A DNA stretch of 34,905 nucleotides from an uncultured Clostridia bacterium (GCA_947589665.1 CANQBJ010000020.1:1-34905), one strand, 5' to 3'; numbered from the stretch's first letter, positions 23,049 through 31,650 are shown. Program-made: numbers and translations. Notes: generated by a model not told the origin, from the letters alone.

Positions 23049-26000
23049 TTACTCTCCCTCCTGTCCTTCTTCTATAAGCTTGTCAAAGTCTGCAAGCAGC
23101 TCTTCCGTGTCAAGCTCATCCTCATCTATTACAATATCCTCGTCGGAAATATCGTCTAAGCTGTCCTCTACATCGTCAAGAGATATGCCGTCTAAAAGGC
23201 TGTCTATAGCCATATCGCCGTCGTCATCCATATCCGCCTCGTCATCCTCGGCAGGCTCGGTGCCTTCCATATTGACGCCTACGGTAAGCTCTCTGCTGTC
23301 GGCAAATTCGTCTACCTCTACCTCGACGCCTTCGTTGAATACGGCTACATCAAGAGCAAGAGCCTGCAATTCCTTAAGAAGTACCTTAAAGGATTCGGGA
23401 ACTCCCGGCTCAGGGATATTTTCACCCTTTACTATAGCCTCATAAGTGCTTACACGTCCTACTATATCATCGGACTTTACTGTAAGTATTTCCTGAAGAG
23501 TATAGGATGCGCCGTATGCCTCAAGAGCCCATACCTCCATTTCACCGAATCTCTGACCGCCGAACTGCGCCTTGCCGCCAAGAGGCTGCTGAGTAACAAG
23601 TGAGTAAGGGCCTGTAGAACGGGCATGTATCTTATCGTCTACAAGGTGGTGGAGCTTAAGGTAATGCATAAAGCCGATAGTTGTGGGATTGTCAAATTCC
23701 TCGCCTGTTCTGCCGTCGCGAAGCCTTACCTTTCCTGTCCTGTCAATAGGCACACCCATCCATTCCTTACGGTGATCCTTGTTCTTTTCAAGGTATTCAA
23801 ATACCTGGGGATCAAGCTTATCCTGCCACTTTGCGGCAAACTCGTCAAACTTGTCCACATATTTATTTTCTTCATCTCTGGAAAGTGAGTTGGCATAGTC
23901 GTTTGCCATATCCAGAGTTTCCATAATATCCTGCTCGTTTGCGCCGTCAAATACGGGAGTAGCTATCTTCCAGCCAAGTACATTGCTGGCAAGACCTAAG
24001 TGTATCTCAAGTACCTGACCTATATTCATACGTGAAGGCACGCCCAGTGGGTTAAGAACTATATCAAGGGGACGTCCGTTAGGAAGATAAGGCATATCCT
24101 CTACGGGGAGAACTCTTGATACAACACCCTTGTTACCGTGACGTCCTGCCATCTTATCGCCTACAGATATCTTTCTCTTCTGGGCGATATATACTCTTAC
24201 AGACTGATTTACACCGGGAGCAAGCTCGTCGTTGTTCTCCCTTGAGAATACCTTTACATCCACTACTATACCGCTTGTGCCGTGAGGAACCGTAAGTGAA
24301 GTATCTCTTACCTCTCTTGCCTTTTCGCCGAAAATGGCTCTGAGCAGTCTTTCCTCAGCTGTAAGCTCGGTCTCGCCCTTGGGAGTTACCTTGCCTACAA
24401 GTATAGAGTTGGGCTGTACCTCGGCGCCTATTCTTATGATACCCTGCTCGTCAAGGTCCTTAAGAGCGTCTGCACCCATATTGGGTATATCCCTTGTTAT
24501 CTCCTCATCACCAAGCTTGGTATTTCTTGCCTCTGTTTCATATTCTTCAATATGGATAGATGTGTATACATCGTCCATAACAAGTCTTTCACTTAATAAT
24601 ACTGCATCCTCGTAGTTATAGCCCTCCCAGGTCATAAAGCCTATAAGTGGGTTCTTGCCCAGGGCAAGCTCGCCGTTCTTTGTAGAAGGACCGTCAGCAA
24701 TAACACTGCCTGCTTTTATCTTGTCGCCCTTGTTGACTATAGGCACCTGGTTCATACAGTTGGACTGGTTGGAGCGCTTGAATTTAGTCAGCTCGTAAGT
24801 CCTTGAAGTACCGTCGGTACCCTTTACGACTATTCTGGAAGCATCTACGAAAATTACCTCGCCGTCTGCCTCAGCTACAACGCATACTCCTGAGTCCTTT
24901 GCAGTCTTGTACTCCATGCCTGTGCCTACTATAGGCGCATCTGTGGTCAGAAGAGGCACTGCCTGACGCTGCATGTTGGAGCCCATGAGCGCTCTTGTAA
25001 CGTCATCGTTCTGAAGGAAGGGAATAAGGGCAGTTGCCACTGAAACAAGCTGTCTGGGAGATACGTCCATAAGCTCTACCTTATCCGGAGATACCTGTAC
25101 GTTTTCCTCTTTCCTTCGGCAGGTTACCTTTTCGTGAACAAATTCCTTGTTCTCGTTAAGAGGCTCGTTAGCCTGAGCTATAGTATACTTTTCTTCCTCG
25201 TCTGCCGCAATATATATAATACTGTCCGTAACTCTTGAAACACCTGAGGACTTGTCTATGATCCTGTAGGGCGCCTCAATAAAGCCATATTCGTTTATCT
25301 TGGCAAATGTGGCAAGAGAGTTGATAAGTCCGATGTTAGGGCCTTCGGGAGTCTCTATGGGACACATTCTGCCGTAGTGTGAATTGTGAACGTCTCTTAC
25401 CTCAAAGCCCGCTCTTTCTCTTGAAAGACCGCCAGGACCAAGGGCAGAAAGTCTTCTCTTGTGAGTAAGCTCGCCAAGAGGGTTATTCTGATCCATGAAC
25501 TGTGAAAGCTGAGAACTGCCAAAGAACTCCTTGATAGAGGCAGTAACGGGCTTTATGTTAATAAGCGCCTGGGGTGTTATGCTCTCTGTATCCTGAGTTG
25601 TCATTCTCTCTCTTACAGTTCTTTCCATTCTGGAAAGACCTATTCTGAACTGGTTCTGCAAAAGCTCGCCTACGGCTCTTATCCTTCTGTTGCCCAGGTG
25701 GTCGATGTCATCTCTGGTGCCGATGCCGTAGTCCAGATGTATACAGTAGTTTATGGACGCCATAATATCCTCGGCGGTAATGTGCTTTGTAACAAGCTCG
25801 CCCATATTTGCCCTTATGGCAGTCCTTATGCTCTCTGCATCCTCATTTTCCTCCAGTATCCTCTGAAGAGTGGGGAAGTGTACTCTTTCCTTTATTTCAA
25901 ATTCCTCTGCGCTAAGACCATAGGCAGATATAAAGCCGTCTATTTTCACTGTCTGGTTGGAAAGTATCTTTACCTCTCTGCCGTCTGCAGTTATATATAT

Positions 26001-26984
26001 AGCCGTAATACTGCTGTCCTGAAGAGCATCGCAGATATCGTCCGTAAGGACAGTGCCTGCATCGGCAAGGACCTCCCCTGTCATAGGATCAACAGCGTCC
26101 TGGGAAAGCTTATAGCCTGATACTCTGTTCTTAAAGGCAAGCTTCTTGTTGAACTTATATCTTCCCACATGAGCCAGGTCATATCTCTTTGGATCGTAGA
26201 ACATAGCGTTGAGTATGCTAAGTGCTGACTCCACTGTAGGAGGCTCGCCGGGACGAAGCTTTTTATATATCTCAATAAGACCTTCCTCGTAGGTCTTTGT
26301 AACATCCTTTTCTATAGTGGCGATTATCTTTGGCTCCTCGCCGAAAAGGTCTATTATATCCTGGTCTGAACCACAGCCCAGAGCTCTTATGAAGGTAGTT
26401 ACGGGCACTTTTCTGTTTCTGTCTATCCTCACGGAGAACACGTCGTTTGAGTCTGTTTCATACTCAAGCCATGCGCCTCTGTTGGGAATGACCGTTGAGG
26501 AAAGGAGGTTCTTGCCGTCTCTGTCCTTTGCAATGTCGTAGTATATGCCGGGGGAACGCACAAGCTGAGAAACTATAACTCTCTCGGCGCCGTTTATTAC
26601 AAAGGTGCCTGTTTCGGTCATAAGCGGGAACTCACCCATATAAATTTCCTGCTCCTTGACCTCGTCGTTCTCCTTGTTGCGAAGTCTTACCTTTACGCGC
26701 AAGGGAGTTGCGTAGGTAGCGTCTCTGTCCTTACACTCGGCAATGGAATACTTGGTCTCGTTATCTAGCTTAAAGTCCACGAACTCCAGGATATAGTTGC
26801 CGTTATAATCGCTTATAGGCGAAATATCGTCAAATACCTCTGAAAGTCCCTTGTCTAAAAACCATTGATAGCTGTCCTTCTGCAATGCAAGAAGATTAGG
26901 CATTTCCAGTACCTCATCGATACGTGCATAGCTCATACGCATTGTGTCGCCATAGCGCACAGGGCGTAATCTGTTTTTGTCCAT
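23049..26984 (-). CDS. rpoB: DNA-directed RNA polymerase subunit beta, with acidic C-terminal tail
   Basis: The beta subunit, 1311 residues from the ATG at 26984, starts [24 protein letters not shown] at 26996 is possible but would touch the ribosome binding site (AAGGAG); the ATG fits the family start. The rifampicin pocket reads [20 protein letters not shown] and [20 protein letters not shown], with the usual sensitive residues. The family's [19 protein letters not shown] and [12 protein letters not shown] are present. The last 73 residues are unlike the core: 35 are Asp or Glu and only one is Lys. No rplJ-rplL pair precedes it; it has its own promoter at 27143-27171 and a leader of about 150 bases containing a GTGAAC/GTTCAC hairpin (27027-27042). 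Confidence 0.98.
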   Translation of the reverse strand: MDKNRLRPVRYGDTMRMSYARIDEVLEMPNLLALQKDSYQWFLDKGLSEVFDDISPISDYNGNYILEFVDFKLDNETKYSIAECKDRDATYATPLRVKVRLRNKENDEVKEQEIYMGEFPLMTETGTFVINGAERVIVSQLVRSPGIYYDIAKDRDGKNLLSSTVIPNRGAWLEYETDSNDVFSVRIDRNRKVPVTTFIRALGCGSDQDIIDLFGEEPKIIATIEKDVTKTYEEGLIEIYKKLRPGEPPTVESALSILNAMFYDPKRYDLAHVGRYKFNKKLAFKNRVSGYKLSQDAVDPMTGEVLADAGTVLTDDICDALQDSSITAIYITADGREVKILSNQTVKIDGFISAYGLSAEEFEIKERVHFPTLQRILEENEDAESIRTAIRANMGELVTKHITAEDIMASINYCIHLDYGIGTRDDIDHLGNRRIRAVGELLQNQFRIGLSRMERTVRERMTTQDTESITPQALINIKPVTASIKEFFGSSQLSQFMDQNNPLGELTHKRRLSALGPGGLSRERAGFEVRDVHNSHYGRMCPIETPEGPNIGLINSLATFAKINEYGFIEAPYRIIDKSSGVSRVTDSIIYIAADEEEKYTIAQANEPLNENKEFVHEKVTCRRKEENVQVSPDKVELMDVSPRQLVSVATALIPFLQNDDVTRALMGSNMQRQAVPLLTTDAPIVGTGMEYKTAKDSGVCVVAEADGEVIFVDASRIVVKGTDGTSRTYELTKFKRSNQSNCMNQVPIVNKGDKIKAGSVIADGPSTKNGELALGKNPLIGFMTWEGYNYEDAVLLSERLVMDDVYTSIHIEEYETEARNTKLGDEEITRDIPNMGADALKDLDEQGIIRIGAEVQPNSILVGKVTPKGETELTAEERLLRAIFGEKAREVRDTSLTVPHGTSGIVVDVKVFSRENNDELAPGVNQSVRVYIAQKRKISVGDKMAGRHGNKGVVSRVLPVEDMPYLPNGRPLDIVLNPLGVPSRMNIGQVLEIHLGLASNVLGWKIATPVFDGANEQDIMETLDMANDYANSLSRDEENKYVDKFDEFAAKWQDKLDPQVFEYLEKNKDHRKEWMGVPIDRTGKVRLRDGRTGEEFDNPTTIGFMHYLKLHHLVDDKIHARSTGPYSLVTQQPLGGKAQFGGQRFGEMEVWALEAYGASYTLQEILTVKSDDIVGRVSTYEAIVKGENIPEPGVPESFKVLLKELQALALDVAVFNEGVEVEVDEFADSRELTVGVNMEGTEPAEDDEADMDDDGDMAIDSLLDGISLDDVEDSLDDISDEDIVIDEDELDTEELLADFDKLIEEGQEGE

Positions 26985-27072
26985 TGGTGCTTTCACTCCT
27001 TCTTTATTCTTGAACTAAACAGGGTTTGTGAACGCCTGTTCACATTATTCACAAATCTTTTACAAAAAGCTA

Positions 27073-27101
27073 TTGACTTTTTGCGATTTTTTTGTTATAA
27101 T
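27073..27101 (+). promoter_or_regulatory. Plus-strand promoter facing the rpoB promoter
   Basis: TTGACT (27073-27078), 17 bases, TATAAT (27096-27101): 11 of 12 consensus bases with ideal spacing. It points against rpoB, and its predicted start near 27108 is about 28 bases from the predicted rpoB start on the other strand. Confidence 0.55.
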
Positions 27102-27107
27102 TACCTT

Positions 27108-27188
27108 AAATATGATTAAAATATTATTTAGTGCAGTATATTATTTTACCATTTTTATGAAACCCTGTCAAGGGTTTCTTTTATTTTT
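27108..27188 (+). ncRNA. Candidate short antisense RNA at the rpoB promoter
   Basis: The plus-strand promoter at 27073-27101 is followed within about 60 bases by a strong terminator: GAAACCCT, GTCA, AGGGTTTC (27159-27178), then TTTTATTTTT. The implied RNA is about 80 bases, non-coding, and overlaps the first bases of the rpoB leader on the opposite strand. The evidence is promoter plus terminator only. Confidence 0.35.
27143..27171 (-). promoter_or_regulatory. Sigma-A promoter of rpoBC
   Basis: On the minus strand TTGACA (27166-27171), 17 bases, TAAAAT (27143-27148) with TGG before it. The -35 lies in the loop and right arm of the plus-strand terminator hairpin at 27159-27178, so the same palindrome serves both strands. 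Confidence 0.85.
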
Positions 27189-27214
27189 GTAAGAAGTTTT
27201 TAAGAAAACTTAAA

Positions 27215-27251
27215 GGGAAATGAGCATATATCCATTTCCCTGTTTTATTTT
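27215..27251 (+). terminator. Second plus-strand terminator upstream of rpoB
   Basis: GGGAAATG (27215-27222) and CATTTCCC (27233-27240) form a hairpin followed by TGTTTTATTTT on the plus strand. No plus-strand gene precedes it, so it may back up the short antisense transcript. A smaller palindrome AAGTTTT/AAAACTT lies at 27194-27211. Confidence 0.6.
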
Positions 27252-27411
27252 GTCGTTTTCTGTTGTAATAAGTCTTAATTTATGGTAATATTGATACGGC
27301 GCAGGAGAGTGTGCGAAGCGGTTATGCCCCTTTACCCCAAAAAGGAAGGGGGGATGTATTTTGACGGATATACAAATTATATTGTTTTTAATTCTGTTGA
27401 TCATCATATAC
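27252..27411. other. Non-coding stretch between small RNA and rpoB promoter region
   Basis: I see no gene here. An open frame of 67 codons on the minus strand has no ribosome binding site and no protein-like composition. A CCCCTT/AAGGGG hairpin stands near 27327-27350. The rest is unexplained. Confidence 0.5.
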
Positions 27412-27508
27412 ATAAAAAAATAACCGCCTCTCGTTGACTGGACTTAGGCGGTTATTTATAACTTCTTAACTTTTCAACAGGGGCAATAGCCAAAGCTATC
27501 TCTCCTGT
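27412..27508 (-). ncRNA. Candidate small RNA of about 96 bases between hpf and rpoB
   Basis: On the minus strand a promoter TTGACA (27538-27543), 17 bases, TAAGAT (27515-27520) gives a start near 27508. The RNA would begin with a hairpin (27478-27506): CAGG, AGAG, ATAGC, TTTG, GCTAT, TGCC, CCTG, that is, two helices around a symmetric internal loop. An A-rich linker follows, then a terminator at 27414-27456: AATAACCGCCT and AGGCGGTTATT closing a 16-base loop, followed by seven T. It has no plausible open frame. The terminator may also serve hpf. I could not match it to a named RNA family; the raiA motif normally lies upstream of raiA/hpf, not downstream. Confidence 0.5.
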
Positions 27509-27545
27509 GCTTTTATCTTATCACAATTACATTTATTTGTCAATA

Positions 27546-28091
27546 TCAATACTCCGGTTCAATAAGACCGTAAGCTCCGTCCTTTCTCTTATAGACAACG
27601 CATATCTCATCTGTAGACGCATCTCTAAAAACGAAGAAGCTATGACCCATCATTTCCATTTCCATACAAGCCTCCTCAGCGTCCATAGGCTTAACGGAAA
27701 ACCTTTTATTCTTTACAATTTTGATGCCGTCATCCTCATCGTACTCGTCATCGTCAAAGGCAATGGCATTGAGCTCATCGGCAAAGGCAGTACTTCTCTT
27801 AGCCTTGCTGTTAAGCTTGTTCTTATACTTTACCATCTGTCTTTCAAGTATATCCACAGCCTCGTCAACGGCAGCCATCAGATCATCCTTGACCACCTCA
27901 GCCTTTATTATTCTCTTATTCGGAAGATTAACGGTAACGTCGACCTTCTTATCAAGCTTTACATCGCTCAGTATGATATTCGCCTCGGAATCGGCAGGAA
28001 AGAGCTTAGCGGCTCTGTCTATCTTGCCTATGATCTTATTCTGGAAATTTTCAGTCACATCAACATTCTTACCAATAAATGAATAACGCAT
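27546..28091 (-). CDS. hpf: Ribosome hibernation promoting factor, long form
   Basis: Long HPF pairs 70S ribosomes into inactive 100S dimers in slow growth. The 181-residue protein has the N-terminal HPF/RaiA domain (about 1-95, MRYSFIGKNVDVTENFQNKI, DVTVNLPN, DDLMAAVDEAVDILERQMVK). An acidic linker (FDDDEYDEDDG) follows, then the C-terminal dimerisation domain (KRFSVKPMDAEEACMEMEMM, GHSFFVFRDASTDEICVVYK, DGAYGLIEPE). This two-domain form is standard in Firmicutes. The ATG at 28091 has AAAGGAG upstream. Its promoter is at 28161-28188, and its only visible 3' terminator is that at 27414-27456, shared with the small RNA. In many Firmicutes hpf is next to secA-prfB. Confidence 0.97.
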   Translation of the reverse strand: MRYSFIGKNVDVTENFQNKIIGKIDRAAKLFPADSEANIILSDVKLDKKVDVTVNLPNKRIIKAEVVKDDLMAAVDEAVDILERQMVKYKNKLNSKAKRSTAFADELNAIAFDDDEYDEDDGIKIVKNKRFSVKPMDAEEACMEMEMMGHSFFVFRDASTDEICVVYKRKDGAYGLIEPEY

Positions 28092-28160
28092 AAAATCAAC
28101 TCCTTTGTTATGAAACCGCTTACATACCTGACCTGTACGGTCTGCCCTGTCCGATTTCTT

Positions 28161-28188
28161 ATTATACTTTTATAATTCTGTACTGCAA
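28161..28188 (-). promoter_or_regulatory. Promoter of hpf
   Basis: On the minus strand TTGCAG (28183-28188), 16 bases, TATAAT (28161-28166); TTTGCA with 17 bases also fits. The leader of about 65 bases carries a short GACC/GGTC hairpin. No raiA-motif RNA was recognised. Confidence 0.75.
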
Positions 28189-28313
28189 ATAAATTTCCTT
28201 TATTTTTTACATCTGAAATTTTTTATCATATTTTTTGCAAAAAAATTTCACAAATTTTTCAAACCCTATTGAATACATATACTTCCGAAGTTTTTTAAAT
28301 TGGGTATAATTTC

Positions 28314-28423
28314 TGTGGATAAGTCCTCAGTTTTCATTTTTTGATTGTGGATAAATCGGATAACTCTGTGAATAACCATTTTCTGCACCTTTGCGGGCAT
28401 TAAAAATTTAAAACTTATCCACA
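28314..28423. other. Cluster of four DnaA boxes beside an AT-rich stretch
   Basis: Boxes matching TTATNCACA: TGTGGATAA at 28314-28322 and 28346-28354, TGTGAATAA at 28367-28375 (all minus-strand orientation), and TTATCCACA at 28415-28423 (plus). Three are the strict TTATCCACA. A very A/T-rich stretch, about 28190-28312, adjoins on the left. A fifth box, TTATTCACA, is at 27045-27053 in the rpoB leader. No gene lies in 28189-28569. The arrangement resembles an origin or a DnaA-titrating cluster, but no dnaA or dnaN is in the window. Confidence 0.7.
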
Positions 28424-28569
28424 GACTTAAAATCATACTCAATTTTGCCATTCTTAATATGCATATAATTTTTCACGCTAAAGTTCATTTTTTATGCAAA
28501 ATGTACAAAAATTATGTTTTTTGTACAAATAAAGCCATACTGCGTACTGTATTTTTAACATAAAAAAAA

Positions 28570-28598
28570 TTGCTATATTCCATAAATTGTGTTATACT
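28570..28598 (+). promoter_or_regulatory. Promoter of the TrpXYZ-like operon
   Basis: TTGCTA (28570-28575), 17 bases, TATACT (28593-28598) with TGT directly before it (extended -10). The leader is only about 35 bases, so no T-box or other riboswitch can fit between it and the first gene. Confidence 0.8.
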
Positions 28599-28638
28599 AT
28601 TAGCCAAAAGAAATTATAAATAAAAGGAGTGTACTGAA

Positions 28639-29643
28639 ATGAAGAAATTATTATCACTTATGCTGGTATCAGCTATGGCTATGTCTATGCTCACAGGCTG
28701 CGGCGGAAATGCAGGCGGGGCAGACGGCGAGACCGATATCAAAATTGCCGACAGCGTCAAGATAGGCATTGCTCAGTTTGCGCCTCACGGCTCACTGGAT
28801 AACTGTGTGGAAGGCTTTAAGCAGGGTCTTGCAGAGGCAGGCTATGTAGAGGGCGAAAATCTTGAAATAGATTTCCAGAACGCACAGGCAGATATGGCAA
28901 ATACCAATCAGATAGCCCAGAGTATGGTCGCTGAGAACGTAGACCTTATATGCGCAGTTGCCACACCTATGGCACAGGCTGCCTTTAATGCGGCACAGGG
29001 CAATATACCCGTTATATACACTGCCGTTACGGACCCCGTTGCGGCAGAGCTTGCCAATGAAGACGGCTCAGGCACAGGCAACGCTACAGGCACAAGCGAC
29101 AAGCTTGCTGTAGAGGCGCAGCTTGAAATGATAAGAGCCTTCCAGCCCGATGCCAAGACAATAGGCATACTCTATACCACCAGCGAGGCTAACTCAGTAA
29201 GCGCTATTGAAGAATACAAGAGCCTTGCAGGAAACTACGGCTTTGAGATAGTAGACAGCGGCATAAGCCAGACGGCAGATATACCTATGGCTGCGGCAGA
29301 CCTTGCGGCAAAGGTAGACTGTATATCAAACCTTACGGACAACACTGTAGTAAGCTCACTTCCCGTATTGCTTGATGCCGCAAACAAGGCAGGCATACCC
29401 GTATACGGCAGCGAGATAGAGCAGGTAAAGAACGGCTGCGTAGCTACAGAGGGTCTTGACTATGTTGCCCTCGGCAAGCAGACAGGCGCAATGGCAGCAA
29501 GAGTACTTCAGGGCGAAGACGCTCAGTCCATTCCTTATGAAACTATTTCCGAATACAGTCTTTACATTAATTCAGCAGCACTTCAGGCACTTAATATGGA
29601 ATGTCCCGAAGACTTAAAGGCAAACGCTACAGAAGCAGAGTAA
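28639..29643 (+). CDS. trpX: ABC transporter substrate-binding lipoprotein, TrpX-like
   Basis: The 334-residue protein has a lipoprotein signal MKKLLSLMLVSAMAMSMLTG with the lipidated Cys21 (LTGC), so it is anchored on the outer face of the membrane. The mature part is of the ABC_sub_bind type (Pfam PF04392): VKIGIAQFAPHGSLDNCVEG, GLAEAGYVEGENLEIDF, VDLICAVATPMAQAAFNA and IPVIYTAVTDPVAAELA. The last matches the typical ITDPVxAGLV region. This family with a single permease and ATPase forms the TrpXYZ system, predicted to import tryptophan from its regulation in streptococci and clostridia. The substrate is inferred, not shown. AAGGAG stands nine bases before the ATG. Confidence 0.85.
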   Translation: MKKLLSLMLVSAMAMSMLTGCGGNAGGADGETDIKIADSVKIGIAQFAPHGSLDNCVEGFKQGLAEAGYVEGENLEIDFQNAQADMANTNQIAQSMVAENVDLICAVATPMAQAAFNAAQGNIPVIYTAVTDPVAAELANEDGSGTGNATGTSDKLAVEAQLEMIRAFQPDAKTIGILYTTSEANSVSAIEEYKSLAGNYGFEIVDSGISQTADIPMAAADLAAKVDCISNLTDNTVVSSLPVLLDAANKAGIPVYGSEIEQVKNGCVATEGLDYVALGKQTGAMAARVLQGEDAQSIPYETISEYSLYINSAALQALNMECPEDLKANATEAE

Positions 29644-29654
29644 GGAGAAAAGCT

Positions 29655-30527
29655 ATGGCACTGGTATTGAGTGTACTGGAGCAGGGATTTATATACACTA
29701 TACTTGCTCTCGGCGTATACATCACATATAAAATACTGGATTTTCCGGACCTTACAGTAGATAGCAGCTTCCCATTGGGGGCTGCTGTCTGTGCTGTTAT
29801 GATAAAGGCAGGCATAAATCCCTATATAACCCTTCCCGCAGCATTTATTGCAGGGGGCATTGCAGGCCTTGTCACAGGCATAATACACGTTAAATTCAGA
29901 GTGAGGGACCTGCTTTCGGGCATTATCACAATGACAATGCTCTATTCCGTGAACCTGCATATAGCGGGAGGACAGGCAAACGTACCTATATTCAGCAGCG
30001 ACAACATATTTTCACTTTCGCCTCTTGCAGACAGGCTGGGAGAATACAACAAGGTGTTTGTCATATTTATAATAATGCTTATATGCAAGCTCCTTATGGA
30101 CCTGTATCTCAAAACAAAGTCAGGCTATCTCTTAAGAGCCGTAGGCGACAATGAGACCGTTGTAACTGTGCTTGCCAAGGATAAGGGTATAGTAAAGATA
30201 ATAGGTCTTGTCATAGCCAATGCCCTTGTAGCCCTTGCAGGCTGCGTAATGTGTCAGGATCAGAGATTTTTTGAGATATCTATGGGTACAGGTACTATAG
30301 TTATAGGTCTTGCCTCCGTTATAATAGGTACAAACGTATTCGGAAAGCTCAGCTTTATAAAAACTACCACATCGGTAATAATAGGCTCAGTCATTTACAA
30401 GGCTTGTGTTGCCATAGCAATATGGCTGGGACTTGCCGCTATAGATATGAAGCTTATAACAGGCGCTCTTTTCCTTGTGATACTTGTTATAAGCAATTTC
30501 AGAAAGGCAGGTGCCGAAAATGATTAG
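29655..30527 (+). CDS. trpY: ABC transporter permease, TrpY-like
   Basis: The 290-residue protein has about eight hydrophobic segments and the branched-chain-amino-acid-type permease pattern (LivH/BPD_transp_2-like): VLEQGFIYTILALGVYITYK, ILDFPDLTVDSSFPLGAAV, and the cytoplasmic coupling stretch TKSGYLLRAVGDNETVV. The LDFPDLTVDGSF-like sequence is typical of the TrpY/YtgP-neighbour permease family that pairs with PF04392 binding proteins. The start at 29655 is chosen for AAGGAG seven bases upstream, 11 bases after the trpX stop; the longer frame from 29601 overlaps trpX. It forms the channel with the next gene's ATPase. Confidence 0.85.
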   Translation: MALVLSVLEQGFIYTILALGVYITYKILDFPDLTVDSSFPLGAAVCAVMIKAGINPYITLPAAFIAGGIAGLVTGIIHVKFRVRDLLSGIITMTMLYSVNLHIAGGQANVPIFSSDNIFSLSPLADRLGEYNKVFVIFIIMLICKLLMDLYLKTKSGYLLRAVGDNETVVTVLAKDKGIVKIIGLVIANALVALAGCVMCQDQRFFEISMGTGTIVIGLASVIIGTNVFGKLSFIKTTTSVIIGSVIYKACVAIAIWLGLAAIDMKLITGALFLVILVISNFRKAGAEND

Positions 30528-31293
30528 GCTTGAACATATAGACAAGACCTACAATCCCCATACCGTCAATGAAATGCAGCTTTTTTCCGACTTCAATTTA
30601 GAGGTGAAGGACAAGGAATTTGTAAGCATAATAGGCAGCAACGGTTCGGGAAAGACATCACTGCTCAATATAATATGCGGCTCAATACCCATAGACAGCG
30701 GCGATATTATTATAAATAACGAAAGCATAAATAAGCTCAGTGAGTTCAGGCGCTATAAAAAAATAGGCAGAGTGTACCAAAATCCTGCCATGGGTACCTG
30801 CGCCAATATGACTATACTTGAAAATATGTCCCTTGCAGACAACAAGGGCAGGATATTCGATCTGAAATGGGGTACCAACAGAAAGAGAATAAACTTCTAC
30901 AAGGAACAGCTTGCTCAGCTTAATCTTGGTCTTGAAGACAAGCTCAGTGTAAAGGTGGGACTGCTTTCAGGCGGACAAAGACAGGCTATGGCGTTGCTTA
31001 TGTCCACTATGACTCCTATAGATATACTCATTCTCGACGAGCATACGGCAGCCCTCGACCCCAAGACGGCAGAAATAATAATGGAGCTTACGGATAAGGT
31101 AGTAAAGGAAAAGCACCTTACCACAATAATGGTGACCCATAATCTTATGTATGCCCTTAATTACGGCAACAGGCTTATAATGATGCATGAGGGCAAGGCC
31201 ATTATGGATATGGACAGCGATGAAAAGACCTCTGTGGCAGTAGACGATATACTGGATGTATTCAACAGGATAAGCATAGAGAGAGGAAACTAG
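30520..31293 (+). CDS. trpZ: ABC transporter ATP-binding protein, TrpZ-like
   Basis: The 257-residue ATPase energises the importer on the cytoplasmic side. Walker A is GSNGSGKT (39-46), the Q-loop is near RVYQNPAMGT, the signature LSGGQRQ starts at 148, Walker B is ILILDEH (168-174) and the H-loop His206 is in VTHNL. All are intact. The ATG at 30520 lies 8 bases inside the permease gene and has AGGTG upstream; a GTG nine bases earlier is less likely. The overlap shows coupling. Together with the two preceding genes it completes a one-permease, one-ATPase importer. Confidence 0.9.
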   Translation: MIRLEHIDKTYNPHTVNEMQLFSDFNLEVKDKEFVSIIGSNGSGKTSLLNIICGSIPIDSGDIIINNESINKLSEFRRYKKIGRVYQNPAMGTCANMTILENMSLADNKGRIFDLKWGTNRKRINFYKEQLAQLNLGLEDKLSVKVGLLSGGQRQAMALLMSTMTPIDILILDEHTAALDPKTAEIIMELTDKVVKEKHLTTIMVTHNLMYALNYGNRLIMMHEGKAIMDMDSDEKTSVAVDDILDVFNRISIERGN

Positions 31294-31295
31294 AA

Positions 31296-31589
31296 TTGTA
31301 TACACGTTACAGAAATCCCAGAAAACGCAAGATCAAAAAGCCTATACTGGACAAAATACGCATATTCAGGAGCAATATTTCCAGAATACTGGCATATATA
31401 GGTATGTTCTCCGGTCAGAACAAATGGATGGACGTGGACAAGGTAAGAGAAGAGCTTGACTACTGCCGTAAACAGCTTGACGACATCATAGCCGCCATGG
31501 ACAGGGAATACGGCCCTCCCGATGAGGAAAGAGCCAAGGAAATACATGAGCTTGTGGTATATAACCGCGAGAGGGATATTCAACAATAA
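31296..31589 (+). CDS. 97-residue basic/charged protein at the end of the transporter operon
   Basis: A TTG start at 31296, two bases after the trpZ stop and with AGAGGAA seven bases upstream, opens 97 codons that end just before a strong terminator. The product has a very basic N-terminus (MYTRYRNPRKRKIKKPILDK), a middle stretch FRSNISRILAYIGMFSG and a charged helical C-terminal half (WMDVDKVREELDYCRKQLDD, IIAAMDREYGPPDEERA). There is no membrane segment or known motif. It is the last gene of the operon by position and spacing. I do not recognise a family; the basic head could bind nucleic acid or membrane lipid. Confidence 0.6.
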   Translation: MYTRYRNPRKRKIKKPILDKIRIFRSNISRILAYIGMFSGQNKWMDVDKVREELDYCRKQLDDIIAAMDREYGPPDEERAKEIHELVVYNRERDIQQ

Positions 31590-31590
31590 A

Positions 31591-31650
31591 AGGAACTGTC
31601 GCACTGAGAATTAAAGAAAATAAGCTGTTGCGACAGTTCCTTTTTTATTT
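31591..31650 (+). terminator. Rho-independent terminator of the TrpXYZ-like operon
   Basis: AGGAACTGTCGCA (31591-31603) pairs perfectly with TGCGACAGTTCCT (31629-31641), followed by a T-rich run on the plus strand. The loop is about 25 bases. Confidence 0.92.

Noticed and set aside
26985..27150. L10-type autoregulatory leader before rpoB
   Set aside because: rplJ and rplL are absent and no kink-turn-like L10 binding element was seen; only a short GTGAAC/GTTCAC hairpin is present.
27210..27413. Minus-strand open frame of 67 codons between the small RNA and rpoB
   Set aside because: Its start follows directly on a terminator T run, with no ribosome binding site, and its composition is not protein-like.
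28092..28200. raiA-motif RNA upstream of hpf
   Set aside because: The hpf leader is only about 65 bases, far too short for the raiA motif, and lacks its known helices.
28266..28451. Minus-strand open frame of 61 codons over the DnaA boxes
   Set aside because: No ribosome binding site, overlaps repeated DnaA boxes, and the product has no recognisable features.
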